Positions 41,301-51,200 of a stretch of DNA of 64,000 nt are shown here, piece after piece (position 1 is the first letter of the stretch; each line of letters starts with the position of its first letter). The position numbers and the translations under genes are program-made. This DNA comes from a virus: IMG/VR virus record IMGVR_UViG_3300044986_000731, positions 26,352 to 90,351 of that record; one strand, written 5' to 3'. The notes below the pieces were generated by a model that did not search any database, was not told where the DNA came from, and saw nothing but the letters and a program-made list of their open reading frames with translations.

Positions 41301-43917
41301 GCAGTCTCTGAACGAAACTTGGAACGGCTTCACGTCGAGCATGGGCAGTGGCTTCTCTTCTTTCGTAACGACTCTGGGCGAAGCCACGGGGGCCAGTGAC
41401 GAAGAGATCGAGGCGATGAAGTCGCGGATTGAGGCAAACGTCGCCGCAGTCGCAGACATCTTCGGCGAGGAAATTCCAGTACCAGACCTCGACGTGAGTC
41501 CATTCGAGACAGCAAAGCAGGTCATCGGAGATGCCCGCAACGAACTCGGCGAGTTCAGCATCCGTGCTGCGCAATTGGGCACACCCGGCGCCGACGCTGC
41601 CGCAGCGGCAACCGAGAGGTTCTCGGAACTCCAAAAGAGCCTCGGTGACGGCAAGATCAGTCTGGAGGAGTTTCAGAGCGAGTCCTCAACGCTCGCCAAG
41701 CAACTCGGCGAAGACCTCGAAGAGATCGCGAAGTCCAGCCCAGAAGAGACGTTGAAGCGAAACCTCGAAGTCTTCAAGGAGATGGACGCAGCCGCCAAGC
41801 AGGCCGCGAAGTCTGCGAGAGAGATCGGCGCCGACGTGATGATCGGCGACCAGTTGTTCCCTCGCTCCGAGGAGGTGAAGAACCGCGCGAAGCAGTACTC
41901 GCAGGAATACGCCGACGCACTCGACGACATCAAGAAGCGGCTCGCTTCTGGCGAGTTCCAAATCGAACTCGACCAGAAAAAGAAAGCCAACGAAGAAGAC
42001 TTCGCTGCCGGCAAGATCGACAAGGAGACGTTCACTCGCACCAAGCGAGAACTCGACACGTCGAGCGCCCAAGAGCAGGCCGGCATCGCCGCCGAAGAGG
42101 TGCAGCGGGAGTTCGACCAGAAGAACGCGAAACTGAAGGTCGAACTCGACTTCGCAGACGGCATTCGCAAGAGCCTCGAAGATGCGTTCCTGTCGCCGGT
42201 CGAGAAGTTCCAGAAGGAACTCGACAAGATCGAGAACAACACCGACCTGACCCCGGAAGAGAAAGAGAAGGCCGAGAAAGACCTGCGGAAGAAGGCAAGA
42301 GAGAACCTCGTTGGCAAGACGGCGACGGAGCAGTTCACCGACCGCAACCGCGACATCCAGCAGGGTCTCGCAGCCGGGCTGATCACGGACAGCGAGGCTG
42401 AGAACGAGGTCCGAAAGAACGCCGACGCGCTCGCTCAGTCGCTTGGCTTCGCCGTGGACCCGGCGAACGCGATGAAGAACGCCGTGTCGAACCTCGATCA
42501 GGCGCTGAAGGACGGCGTGATCTCCGTCGAGCAACATGCCGACGGACTGAACAAGGCACGCCGCAGTTTTCTCGAAGGCCTCGGAATCAAGACTGCGGCC
42601 GAGACTGTCGACGCCGAGAAACTCGGCGAACTCCAGAAGCAGCGAGACGCCGGAAACATCTCTCAGGAGGAGTTCGACAGGGGCAAGAAGTCGCTCTCTG
42701 ACAGCATCGTCGGCCAGTCCGCCGCCGACCGGATCGGCGAGCAGCGACGACGCATCGAGGCCGGAGTGGCGAGCGGCATCGTCGACAAGGATCAGGGAGC
42801 GGCTGCCCTCCGCAAACTCGACTCCGACAGGCGGTCGGCCGCAGGCATCGAAGACACGGCAGGCCAGCAGGTGCAGAGCGGCGTCGACAAGATCAACGAC
42901 GCCTTCGGCGTCACCGGCAAGACGATGGCCGAGATACAGGCCTCGCTCTCTCCGCAGGAGTTCGCCGAGTACCAGAAAGCCATCAAGCAAAACACAGACA
43001 AGGTGAAGGAGTCGCTGGGCGTCGAGAAGACGGGTGCACAGAAGTTCGCAGAGTCTCGCGAGAAACTCGATCAGGCCATGAAGGACGGCGTGATCAACGC
43101 CGAGGAGCGGGACAAGGCCCTAAAGAAGCAGCGAGACTCGCTGCTCTCGTCGCTCGGCATCGACAAGTCGCCTGCCGAGGACTTTCAGGACGCCGTCGAG
43201 AAGATTCGAGAGAACGCCGCCGAACTCTCGCCAGATGAGATCGCGAAGGGCCTGAAGGCCGCGAAGGACAAACTGCTCTCGGCGCTCGGCATCGACAAGT
43301 CGCCTGCCGAGGCTGCGAGCGAGTCGCTCAAGAAACTCAACGAGGCATTCGCTAAGGGCCAGATCACGCAGGAGGAGTTTGCCAAGGGCGCGCAGAAGGC
43401 CCGCGACACGCTGCTCCAGAGCCTCGGCATCCCGCTCGACCCGGTGAACGCGCTCCGTGACAGAATGAACGACCTTCAGGAGGCGTTCTCGCAGGGCCTG
43501 ATCACGCAGAAGGAGTTCGCGAAGGGTCAGGAGGAGGCTCGCCGCTCGATGATCCCCGGCGGCGAGGCGAAGTCGCCCGTCGAGCAATTCCGCGACGACC
43601 TCGACGCGGTGAACCGCGCCGTTGAGCAGGGCCTGATCAGCGAGCAGGAGGGTGCCGCGAGGAAACTCAACCTGCAAGCGGACCTGCAAGAGAACATGAA
43701 GCCCGCGCTCGACAACCTCCAGCAGGATCGCCGGCAGGTCGGGGCCTCCGACGTCCGCTCTCGCGAGGGCGTTGACACGTTCTTCCGCATCCTCCAAGGC
43801 AGAGACAACCCGTCTCTCAAGGCGCAACTGGAGATCGCTCGAAACACACGGCTCCTCGCACAGGCCGCTCAAGACCCAGACGCCGCGCCAGTCATTGCTC
43901 AACTCTCTGCACGGTGA
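38368..43917 (+). CDS. Tape measure protein
   Basis: 1849 residues from GTG 38368 with GGAGGAG upstream. The N-terminus has a coiled region (ISIAFKSDLSDLESGIEKAI). Hydrophobic blocks lie near 450-490 (GFAAILPATIALSVAAAVAT) and 845-925 (AFGATVAAVLVVGAVVAIGV and following). The region near 500-650 has the usual tape-measure core (KSTQVFQSNLSKVKVGQLGS, QLAMDVFGKAGPRLMPLL). The C-terminal third is made of charged helical repeats. Length sets tail length, so a long tail is expected. The protein is packed inside the tail tube and released during infection. Confidence 0.9.
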   Translation: MTIGSISIAFKSDLSDLESGIEKAIDLVGELKDAVKELQDSVGEISKTAVSVIVDKSSIEQASKAVDALRKKASDASGEVSVTAEASSVASAATATEELGEAVAATGEQATRSRSALASLVITSAQVAIAAQQAVARYADFRTEFLAFVRTATGAETAAQAVGVAIRGLRGDVDSLRAIFGALGAGLEGAVSGFLSVENVNGLLQASLGGVLRLFGFTDDAVRASIGVLSDFVTRQVALAASNRLVQRSLSLVGQAYDTAADSLARFLTETASGRAAASAIERGLLVVVRAASEFDARFGEAVSSIGRFLTSSRLIGSVSATVGSAFDAASSAVGDFISRAISSASSVDGLRERLSAMLSEALKLIPSMSGVTDAVGGFVASAARAVPTIANIATSLASVLDVFTLVSAASRRETSIFDFTAAVASTAAMSAGLGAVTGAATSLATGGSVLAGAWGGATAALSGFAAILPATIALSVAAAVATGRMAGELQHVGQSAQQLGDLSDRFEQPVQEIEKLRIAAQNTNVDFGSVVKSTQVFQSNLSKVKVGQLGSRQAREAKAAFDTLGVSVEDMQNKKPQEVFADVAKAISEIEDPAKRTQLAMDVFGKAGPRLMPLLKNLEQINEDIKRLGGTISDVDFKRFTDVNQSFDRLKTASGAMADDLMIPFTRMQEAMNNAKAEIIGGLAPVFGELGQMIADVSAPIAVFIEIVARIVGTVLRVAAAVVKLVAVFQPFATIASVAEIVGDEFNKMWTYVEYAADVFEEFASSVKEYLGDSVESVLAVGEAIRGLLNWVTSIVGLGNVFGELTVPILAVAAAFAWAQTSAATYTAVMQIAGVQSVVSAVTSAAAWVAFGATVAAVLVVGAVVAIGVYIAGVITAMATTIASCAAMHVAWLFGLGPIGLAVAAVELLIVAMAGIWALGGSIVDFFSGFGEGKKKIDGARASTEELAEVVAENEKPRESGFASDMEALSEATGITRQSLNETWNGFTSSMGSGFSSFVTTLGEATGASDEEIEAMKSRIEANVAAVADIFGEEIPVPDLDVSPFETAKQVIGDARNELGEFSIRAAQLGTPGADAAAAATERFSELQKSLGDGKISLEEFQSESSTLAKQLGEDLEEIAKSSPEETLKRNLEVFKEMDAAAKQAAKSAREIGADVMIGDQLFPRSEEVKNRAKQYSQEYADALDDIKKRLASGEFQIELDQKKKANEEDFAAGKIDKETFTRTKRELDTSSAQEQAGIAAEEVQREFDQKNAKLKVELDFADGIRKSLEDAFLSPVEKFQKELDKIENNTDLTPEEKEKAEKDLRKKARENLVGKTATEQFTDRNRDIQQGLAAGLITDSEAENEVRKNADALAQSLGFAVDPANAMKNAVSNLDQALKDGVISVEQHADGLNKARRSFLEGLGIKTAAETVDAEKLGELQKQRDAGNISQEEFDRGKKSLSDSIVGQSAADRIGEQRRRIEAGVASGIVDKDQGAAALRKLDSDRRSAAGIEDTAGQQVQSGVDKINDAFGVTGKTMAEIQASLSPQEFAEYQKAIKQNTDKVKESLGVEKTGAQKFAESREKLDQAMKDGVINAEERDKALKKQRDSLLSSLGIDKSPAEDFQDAVEKIRENAAELSPDEIAKGLKAAKDKLLSALGIDKSPAEAASESLKKLNEAFAKGQITQEEFAKGAQKARDTLLQSLGIPLDPVNALRDRMNDLQEAFSQGLITQKEFAKGQEEARRSMIPGGEAKSPVEQFRDDLDAVNRAVEQGLISEQEGAARKLNLQADLQENMKPALDNLQQDRRQVGASDVRSREGVDTFFRILQGRDNPSLKAQLEIARNTRLLAQAAQDPDAAPVIAQLSAR
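42200..43640 (+). repeat. In-frame helical repeats in the tape measure gene
   Basis: Repeats of roughly 40-60 codons share a pattern of Asp-Gly-x-Ile or Gly-x-Ile (DGVISVEQ, AGNISQEEF, KGQITQEEF), then Lys/Arg helices and LLSSLGIDKSPAE. Near-identical DNA occurs at about 43141-43180 and 43270-43310. Such repeats can expand or contract and change tail length. Confidence 0.75.
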
Positions 43918-43920
43918 CGC

Positions 43921-44892
43921 ATGCCCGAGAACGACTACACTACAGTTTGGAATCCGAACCTCCCCGGCATCGTGGACTGCCGCGAACTCTATCGAGGTCG
44001 GAGCCGCACCGCGAACCTCGAAGGGACGCCGACATACCAGCGAGAGTTCCTCGTCAGAACCGCGATCAACGCCCCAAACATGCGGATCGTCGCGGCCGCG
44101 CCCGGCCCCAACTGGCGAGACCCGTACCCAGACGACGCGAACTGCCGGCTCATCGATTCAAACGTGCGTCAGGACGGAGATTCGCCGTACCACTACAAGG
44201 TCACGTTCACGTACCGCTTTCTCGACGAGACCGATCGCATTCCGTGGCTCCGGCCGTCTGTGTTCTCGTTCTCGGGGTCGCTCGCCAGCGCGCCGGCGTT
44301 CTGGTACTTCCCGAACGCGAACGACAACGCCACGAAGCGAGTGATCACGAACACAGCCGGCGACCCGCTGTCTGGCCTCGATCGCGACGAGGGCGAGTTC
44401 AACGTCACGATCAATTACAACCAGAAGCCGCCGTTCAACTTCGCCCGCGCGCAACTCTACGTCGGTGCGATCAACTCTGACACATGGAGCGGTGGAGCAC
44501 CGAAGACTTGGAAGTGCATGAGCATCACGGCCAATCAGAAGTACGAGTTGATTCAGCCAGACGTTCCCGACGGACTGCCGGCCAAGGGCTACTACTGGGA
44601 GACGTCGATCACTCTCGGGTACCGCAACACGGGCTGGGACTTGCAGACGTGGGACGTCGGATTCAACGAGATCGTCGGCGGTCAGCGTCGCAAAATTCTT
44701 GCAGGCAGCGAGCCGGTGTCAGAGCCTGCGGCGTTGTCGAACGGAGTGGCGAAGACTCCCGGCCAGCCGCCTGACTTGCTGACATTTCGCATCTACCCGA
44801 TGGTGCCATTCACGGGCATCTTCGAGCCGATCCCGTCCACTTATCCGACCACTTTCCCTTACGACATTCTGTCGAACTACTACGGGTGGTGA
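43921..44892 (+). CDS. Putative distal tail protein, 323 aa
   Basis: Begins 3 bases after the tape measure stop. The protein is beta-rich with many aromatic residues (TYQREFLVRTAINAPNMRIV, HYKVTFTYRFLDETDRIPWL, TINYNQKPPFNFARAQLYVG, GYYWETSITLGYRNTGWDL). Position after the tape measure suggests a distal tail or hub role. No family is recognised. Confidence 0.55.
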   Translation: MPENDYTTVWNPNLPGIVDCRELYRGRSRTANLEGTPTYQREFLVRTAINAPNMRIVAAAPGPNWRDPYPDDANCRLIDSNVRQDGDSPYHYKVTFTYRFLDETDRIPWLRPSVFSFSGSLASAPAFWYFPNANDNATKRVITNTAGDPLSGLDRDEGEFNVTINYNQKPPFNFARAQLYVGAINSDTWSGGAPKTWKCMSITANQKYELIQPDVPDGLPAKGYYWETSITLGYRNTGWDLQTWDVGFNEIVGGQRRKILAGSEPVSEPAALSNGVAKTPGQPPDLLTFRIYPMVPFTGIFEPIPSTYPTTFPYDILSNYYGW

Positions 44893-44893
44893 G

Positions 44894-45283
44894 TTGAAGG
44901 CACGAGACCAACCTGTGAATCGCGGTGACCAACCTGTCACCTTTCGCCACAGCGACGCCCAGAGGATCGCGAACGCTGTCGCCGCGCACGAGAGCGGTCG
45001 CCGCGACAGGAAGTCAAGTCAGTTGCCGAGGGCGGCGGGCGGCGGAAGCGGCGGCGGCGTGACTCTCGTCACGGCGACGTTTCTCGGTTCGTGGTTTACC
45101 GGCCAATACAAACCGGTCAATTTCGATGGTCATCATTACAACTGGCAGTCAACGAACACAGCACTGTGCTTCAATCAGATCATGTCGTTTTACGGAAACG
45201 GAGCAACAACCCCCCGCGTGTGCATCGTGTCTCCGTCAACGTCCACCGCTTTTTACATGCTCGTGAATGGCGGTGATGTGTGA
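44894..45283 (+). CDS. Hypothetical distal tail protein, 129 aa
   Basis: Read from TTG 44894, which is weakly supported by sequence; a later start is possible. The N-terminal half is charged (VTFRHSDAQRIANAVAAHES) and the middle has a Gly-rich linker (AAGGGSGGGVT). The end is beta-rich with aromatic residues. It overlaps the next gene by 4 bases. It is probably a minor tail protein. Confidence 0.5.
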   Translation: MKARDQPVNRGDQPVTFRHSDAQRIANAVAAHESGRRDRKSSQLPRAAGGGSGGGVTLVTATFLGSWFTGQYKPVNFDGHHYNWQSTNTALCFNQIMSFYGNGATTPRVCIVSPSTSTAFYMLVNGGDV

Positions 45284-48200
45284 CTCGCTCGATTCAAGGA
45301 CAGACCGCCCACCATGTTGGCGGCGTGGCAACAGGAGTAGACGAGAGCGAGTTTTACGTGCCGGCGCTTTCCGGTCCGTCGAGAGTTCCGCAGGCAGACT
45401 GCGAGGAGTGGGCGAAAACTTCCACAAACGGTCACACGACTGTTGCAATAGACAAGCAAGGTCGGCTGTGGGGCTGGGGCATGCCGCCCGTCGGGGATGG
45501 AACTTTCTTCTACAGAGAAACGCCTGTTCTTCTGAGCAGCGATTCTTGGCTTGACGTCAGTGTCGGCCTTGCTCCGCAGGAACGCAGGACGGGCAACAGC
45601 AACGAAGTGAACTGGTCGGCTCTTGAAGGAGACGTCTCGGCAGCCCCTCGCCACTTCACGCAGCCGACGGCCGGCACGTACGTACTCGCGGTGAAGAGCG
45701 ACGGCTCGCTCTGGGGATGGGGAAGTAACTATCACGCCGTTTTGGGCAACGGAAAGTCAACTCCTGAAGTCAAGCAAACGTTTCTGAGATTTCGCGGCCT
45801 ATTGTCTTCGTCTATCACTCACGCCGAGATTGTGCCAGACTTCAACGGCTCTGGACCGGCAGACCCGGTTCTCTGGGACTCGGTTGGGTACGGCAGCGAC
45901 GTCTATGCGCCTCTTGTCGTTGGGGCCGTACGGGACGACGCGAATGCGCAGCCCGGCCATTTCACGGCGTCACCAAACCAGTCTGCGGTGCTGAGGGCAA
46001 ATGTCGAGATTTTCTTCAAACTCAGCGCATTCGCGGACATCCCATCGCAACCCATCCAGTCCAGCGGCGGAAGCGGTTACGCCGCTGCACCTTCGTTGAC
46101 CGTGTACGCGGTTGACTCACAGGGCCAAGAGGTTGCCCTAGATGCAAGAACGAAACAGGCATCACTCACCGCAGACATGCGATTTACCGTCGCCTCCGTC
46201 GCTGTGTCTGGTCAGACTCAGCCGTATCGCGGAGGCGCCGCGGTCGTCTTTCCGCGAGGCGTCGACGGCAATACGGCCGTCGCAGAATGCACGCTTGTCG
46301 ACGGAGTGGTCACCGCAATCACGGTAACAAACCCGGGTCTGTACCGCGAAGTCCCAACTGCGACTATCTACGGAACAGGCGGAAACGCCACTGCGACAGT
46401 TACCGCATCTGGGACTATTGTCGGAGTGAAGTGCGAGAGCGAGGGACTCTACTTCGACAGGCGAGACAGGCTCCGCATGAGGGCCACCGGAACGCTCCTC
46501 CCGGGCGGATCACACGCGACCTTCTCCTCGCTGACGCCGTGGCTGACGGGAAGATATACGGGAATAACGATCGAGAGCGGTGGCTCGGGGTATACGTGCA
46601 GCGACACGATTCGTCTTGGCGTGGATGCGGATTTCTATTTCAACACCCAAGGCATCACGACGAATGCGTCGTACAGCCCCCAGTGGCGTTTTGGCGGCGT
46701 TGATTTGAGGCACCCCTCGCGAATCGGCGGCGTTTCTACGAGCAATGCGTTTCACGCCAAGGGCTTTCTCTCGCCGTCTGGCGTTGCGTCAGTGTCATCC
46801 CCGCAGGTGGTCGACCTATCAGGGCACAACCCAGTCGCGGTTCCCGCCGGCACGTTTGTCGGATATGCCTCGACGATCGACCTTGGCGTTTCTTCGACGT
46901 GGTACTTGAAGTGGGACGGTCATCCGGAAAAAATTCCACTCAATGTTGCTGCCAACAGAAGAATCACAACCACTCAGCCAATCGCGGACCTGTACGGAAA
47001 AGGCATGCCGTTCATCTACGGCGAAGTGCATCAGTCGTATCGCAGCGGAGATGGAACGCAACAGGTACAAGTGCCGGGACTGATGTTCTACGACTCTGGC
47101 GTGACCTACTCCGGTCAGTCGTCCGCATATCGAATGCTTGATCCGATATGGGGAGGGACGCCAGTGCTGTTCGAGGACGGAGTGACACCGCCCAACACAA
47201 CGATAGTCAAGACTACGAACATTCCGCCATATGTTGTGTCGTGGCCTTTCTCTACCCAAAAGAATGTGCGGGTGAACTCCGGTATAGAGCGGCAGCCGTT
47301 CGAGATGTACTTGCGGGGAGGTGAGACACAGGGGCAGAAAGCGACGTTCGCACTCTCCGTTGAGAACCTATCTGCCGACGCAAATAGGTTCACGGTGTCA
47401 GTCACAAGCCCCGGAAGCGGATACACCACGGAGCCGGAAATTGTCGTGACTGACGTGCTTCCGTCTCCAACGCTCATAGACAACTCGCGGCAGTATCAGG
47501 CGGTCATCGCCGCCCGAAACGGAAATGTGGCGACGACCGCTTCCGCAGCGGACGCTATTACCGCGTGCTTCTCAATGGCCCTGTCTGGGGGGAAGGTCTA
47601 CGAATGGGGCCTGCAATCTCAAACTGGAACTCCGACTCCGACTCTTCGCGGATACCATCTTGAAATCAAGGCGACCAATGTCCCGGTGCTGTTCTCTCAA
47701 GGTTACATGAACGGTGGGCAATCGACCCCATACACAGGATTGGGGTGGTGGCTTTCAAGCGTCTATTGCAACAGGCAAGTGCCGTGCAATAACAGCCAAG
47801 TATACCGACGTAGCGGCGGCGACGGCGGGGTGCAAAGGACGTATGGGGAGGTCGATTACTTCAACTATACCGAACACTGGAATTTTCACGCCGACGCATT
47901 CATTGACCCTGCTTCTGTGAAAAAAGTCCTTTCAAACCCATACTACTCCGGCCAGACGCCGGGCCGTCGCTTCTTTGCAGGCTCCCTGTCGGCCGTCGTG
48001 CAGTCGAGAGAAGATGTCTTCGACTACGGCTCTGTTGCTATTTTTACGGTGAGATCGCCGGGGTGGGTTACTGTGCCCACTCTTCCGCAAACCCCGGAGC
48101 CGTGCGAGGCATACCTTCTCAAGCCGTCTGAGCCTGTGCAGTCTCTCGTGAGGCAGGATGACGGTACAGTGCTCGCGATGGGGAGCGATGGGGTTGCGTG

Positions 48201-51200
48201 GGTCTTGGACAGCGTGGAAGACAGATACAACTCCGTTACGAGCGGGTTCAATTCAAGAAATCTACCGAGCGCGAGCGACACCAGTGAGTTCTTGGGCGGT
48301 AAGTTTTCAACGAACGAAAAGGCTCACAATGTCTACAGCATGCTGCCTCCACATCAAGTCACGGGAAAGTCGACATCTTGGTCGTACACGATAGGCCCAG
48401 CCCCGAATTACGATGTTTCCATATCGCGAGAAGTCATTGACCTTCCGCCCGGGTACGGCGGCGTTTACTACGCCATTCCACCGAGGCAGGAGGGCGGCGG
48501 GTCGGACACAATCCCGCGATACATCAATGCGTTGCTGTTGCCGCGAAACACGACCGCCGACCCGTATGCCCTCGGCACCCCGGAGTTTTCCCTGAGCGGA
48601 GGCACGGTGGCGAACGCCGTGCGATTTGCGGCAAGGGAGCCGTTCGGCGGCAACGGTCTCCGTGTTCAGCAAACGAGAGTTACGACGTATACGCCTACGA
48701 CTCGGACCTCTACCGTTCACTACTTTGGCGGCAGAGTCAGCGACTTGGCATTCGATTTTTTTATACCGAACAACCCCGCTCCGGGGCCAGCCAATTTCCC
48801 CGGTCCGCTCTATCCAGAGACAGGATCGTCGCTGGCGACGTATTCGCTGACTGGAGTGGACTCCAGCGTCGCAAGTTACTACACGTCCTTGCCGACAATA
48901 TCGCTGACATGCGGTGGGCAGACGGCTGCCTCCGAGTGGATGCTCTACACGTTCAGGGCGAGGTTGTATTCATGTCGCAAGGTGCCCCTCATGCACCCAT
49001 CGTGCGAGTACACCGAATCTCGATTTGTGCAGAGGAAGAGCGGAACAAACAACTACTTCGTAACAAACGGCGTTCATCCGCTGAGGCGACAGTTTGTCTC
49101 GCTGCCTTTTACTCGCGTGTTTGGGAGTCTCTTCGCCGCCGGCGACAATCACCTCGCGAACTGGCGGATTACCAACCGTCGCGGCGAGCCGTTGCCGACT
49201 TACGTTCCGAACCTAGAAATTGACGTGACCGACGGTGGCGAGGGTTTCACGGAAATCCCAGACGTCGTTCCGAGCCACCAGCCGGATGGCGTTGCTTCTG
49301 TGACTGCTGTTCTGGACGGCAAGGTCACGACCGTGTGCGTCGAGAAGCCCGGAAGCGGATACTCATCCCCTCCCTCGGTCACGATATCCGGCGGTGGTGG
49401 CTCTGGCGCCGAGGCAGTGGCGACAATCGAAGGCCCGGTCGGGGAGTGCAAGGTGACATCTCCCGGCTCCGGATATACGTCCCCGCCGTACGTGACGTTT
49501 TCCGGAACAGGCTTCGCTGCGAGCGGGTCAGCCACCGTCAGTCTCGCAGGCGCCGTCGAATCGATCTCCGTCTCGGACGGAGGGAAGTATAGAACCGCTC
49601 CCGTTATTACGATCGTTCCCCAGAAGAGAGTCTCTTCTGTGTCGCTCGACAGCGGAGGCTCCGACTACACTTCTCCTCCGTCTGTCACTCTGTGCGCGAC
49701 AGAGAGCGGAAGCGGAGCCGCGTGCAAGACGACGATAGATGGAAAGGTCGTGAAATTGATTCTCACGTCCGGAGGGTCGGGCTACACGTCAGATGATGTG
49801 ACAATCAAGATTACGTCGCATGGCGCGCTTGGCAGCGGCGCGTCTGCCACTCCGGTAATTGACGAGGAGACTGGAGAGATCACGTCTCTCTCGATCGATA
49901 GCGGCGGAAGCATGTATCAGTCTCCTCCGAGCGTCTCGATCACTTCGCTTCAGGGTGCAGGGGCGGCTGCGGTTGCGCAAATCGCCGGCCCGGTCGCGAG
50001 CGTATCCGTGACGCAGGGAGGCAGTGGGTACATTCTGCCGCCAGCCGTTCGCTTTCAAGGCGGTGGCGGGAGCGGCGCGACGGCGACTGCGACTCTCGCC
50101 GACATTGGGAGCGGCGCGACGGCGACTGCGACTCTCAACGCTGGCGTGTCTTATATCACCGTCACGAAGTCCGGAGGGGGGTACCAGCACGCACCGTCTG
50201 TACGAGTATCCGGCGGAGGAAACAAAGCGGGAGACGAGTCGCTTGGGAAATTGTCTTCTGGTGAGATAACGCTTGCCCAGTACAACGCGACACCTTCCGT
50301 GACGGTCGCGCAGGCCCGCGTCGACGGCATGCTCAGGGGAGCCTCGGTCACCACGCCGTTCGCCGGCGAAGAAGACCCGTTCGTTGTGAACAACGCTGGC
50401 AGTCTCTACGCGAGCGGTGTGATTGAAACAAATAGTCATTATGGAGTGGGCAGGGTGCCCGCGCGCAACTTTGCGTACGTCGGAGGGTTCACTAGGCAAC
50501 AAACTGATTCATACAACTACGCCAATCCCGACACAGCCACCCTTTGGCAGTCCTCTGATTTGTGGCGAGACGTTCAGGGCATGTACGTCTTGCAGTCTCG
50601 TGCCGATGCTGGCGTCTTCACCGCTCCTGCGTGGCCTTCTGGTGGCCCGCTGGCTTTCGACACGCCAAACCGAAGCACACTTCTTACCTCTCGCTCCTTT
50701 ACCAAAAACCGGTTCTACCGACGACCGGGCATGATGTTCGACAACGGGCACGGGTTCTATGTGAACGAGATCGAAGGCGTGCGGACGGTCGGCTTGTGCC
50801 CGCGAATCCCAATTGTCGTCCCATTTCAGACTCGCACCCACACGGTATTTCCGACGGCACTGGCGATGCGGGCGGGTAGGTCAACAGGGACAAACCAGCA
50901 GAGGTTCGGGTACGCCCATCCTTCCTCCGGGGCTTCTCTTCAGTACACGGGCGCTGGCGCGCAAGTCTCGTGGCTCACGGATAGTTGCAGATGGCTCGCT
51001 CTCGACGACATTCAGGGCAAAGCGATCAAACTGCCAGTGCTGCTCGGCCAAATTCCAAACGCTTCGCTGGCGATCTTCATGCCCGAGGGCCTGCGGCTAT
51101 CGGACTTTCGCTTCTCCGAGCCTCCGGCTTTTTCTCTAGTCGACGTCGTGGGGACTGGCGCGTCGCTTCAGGCGGCTATCGATCAGTCGGGATACATCAC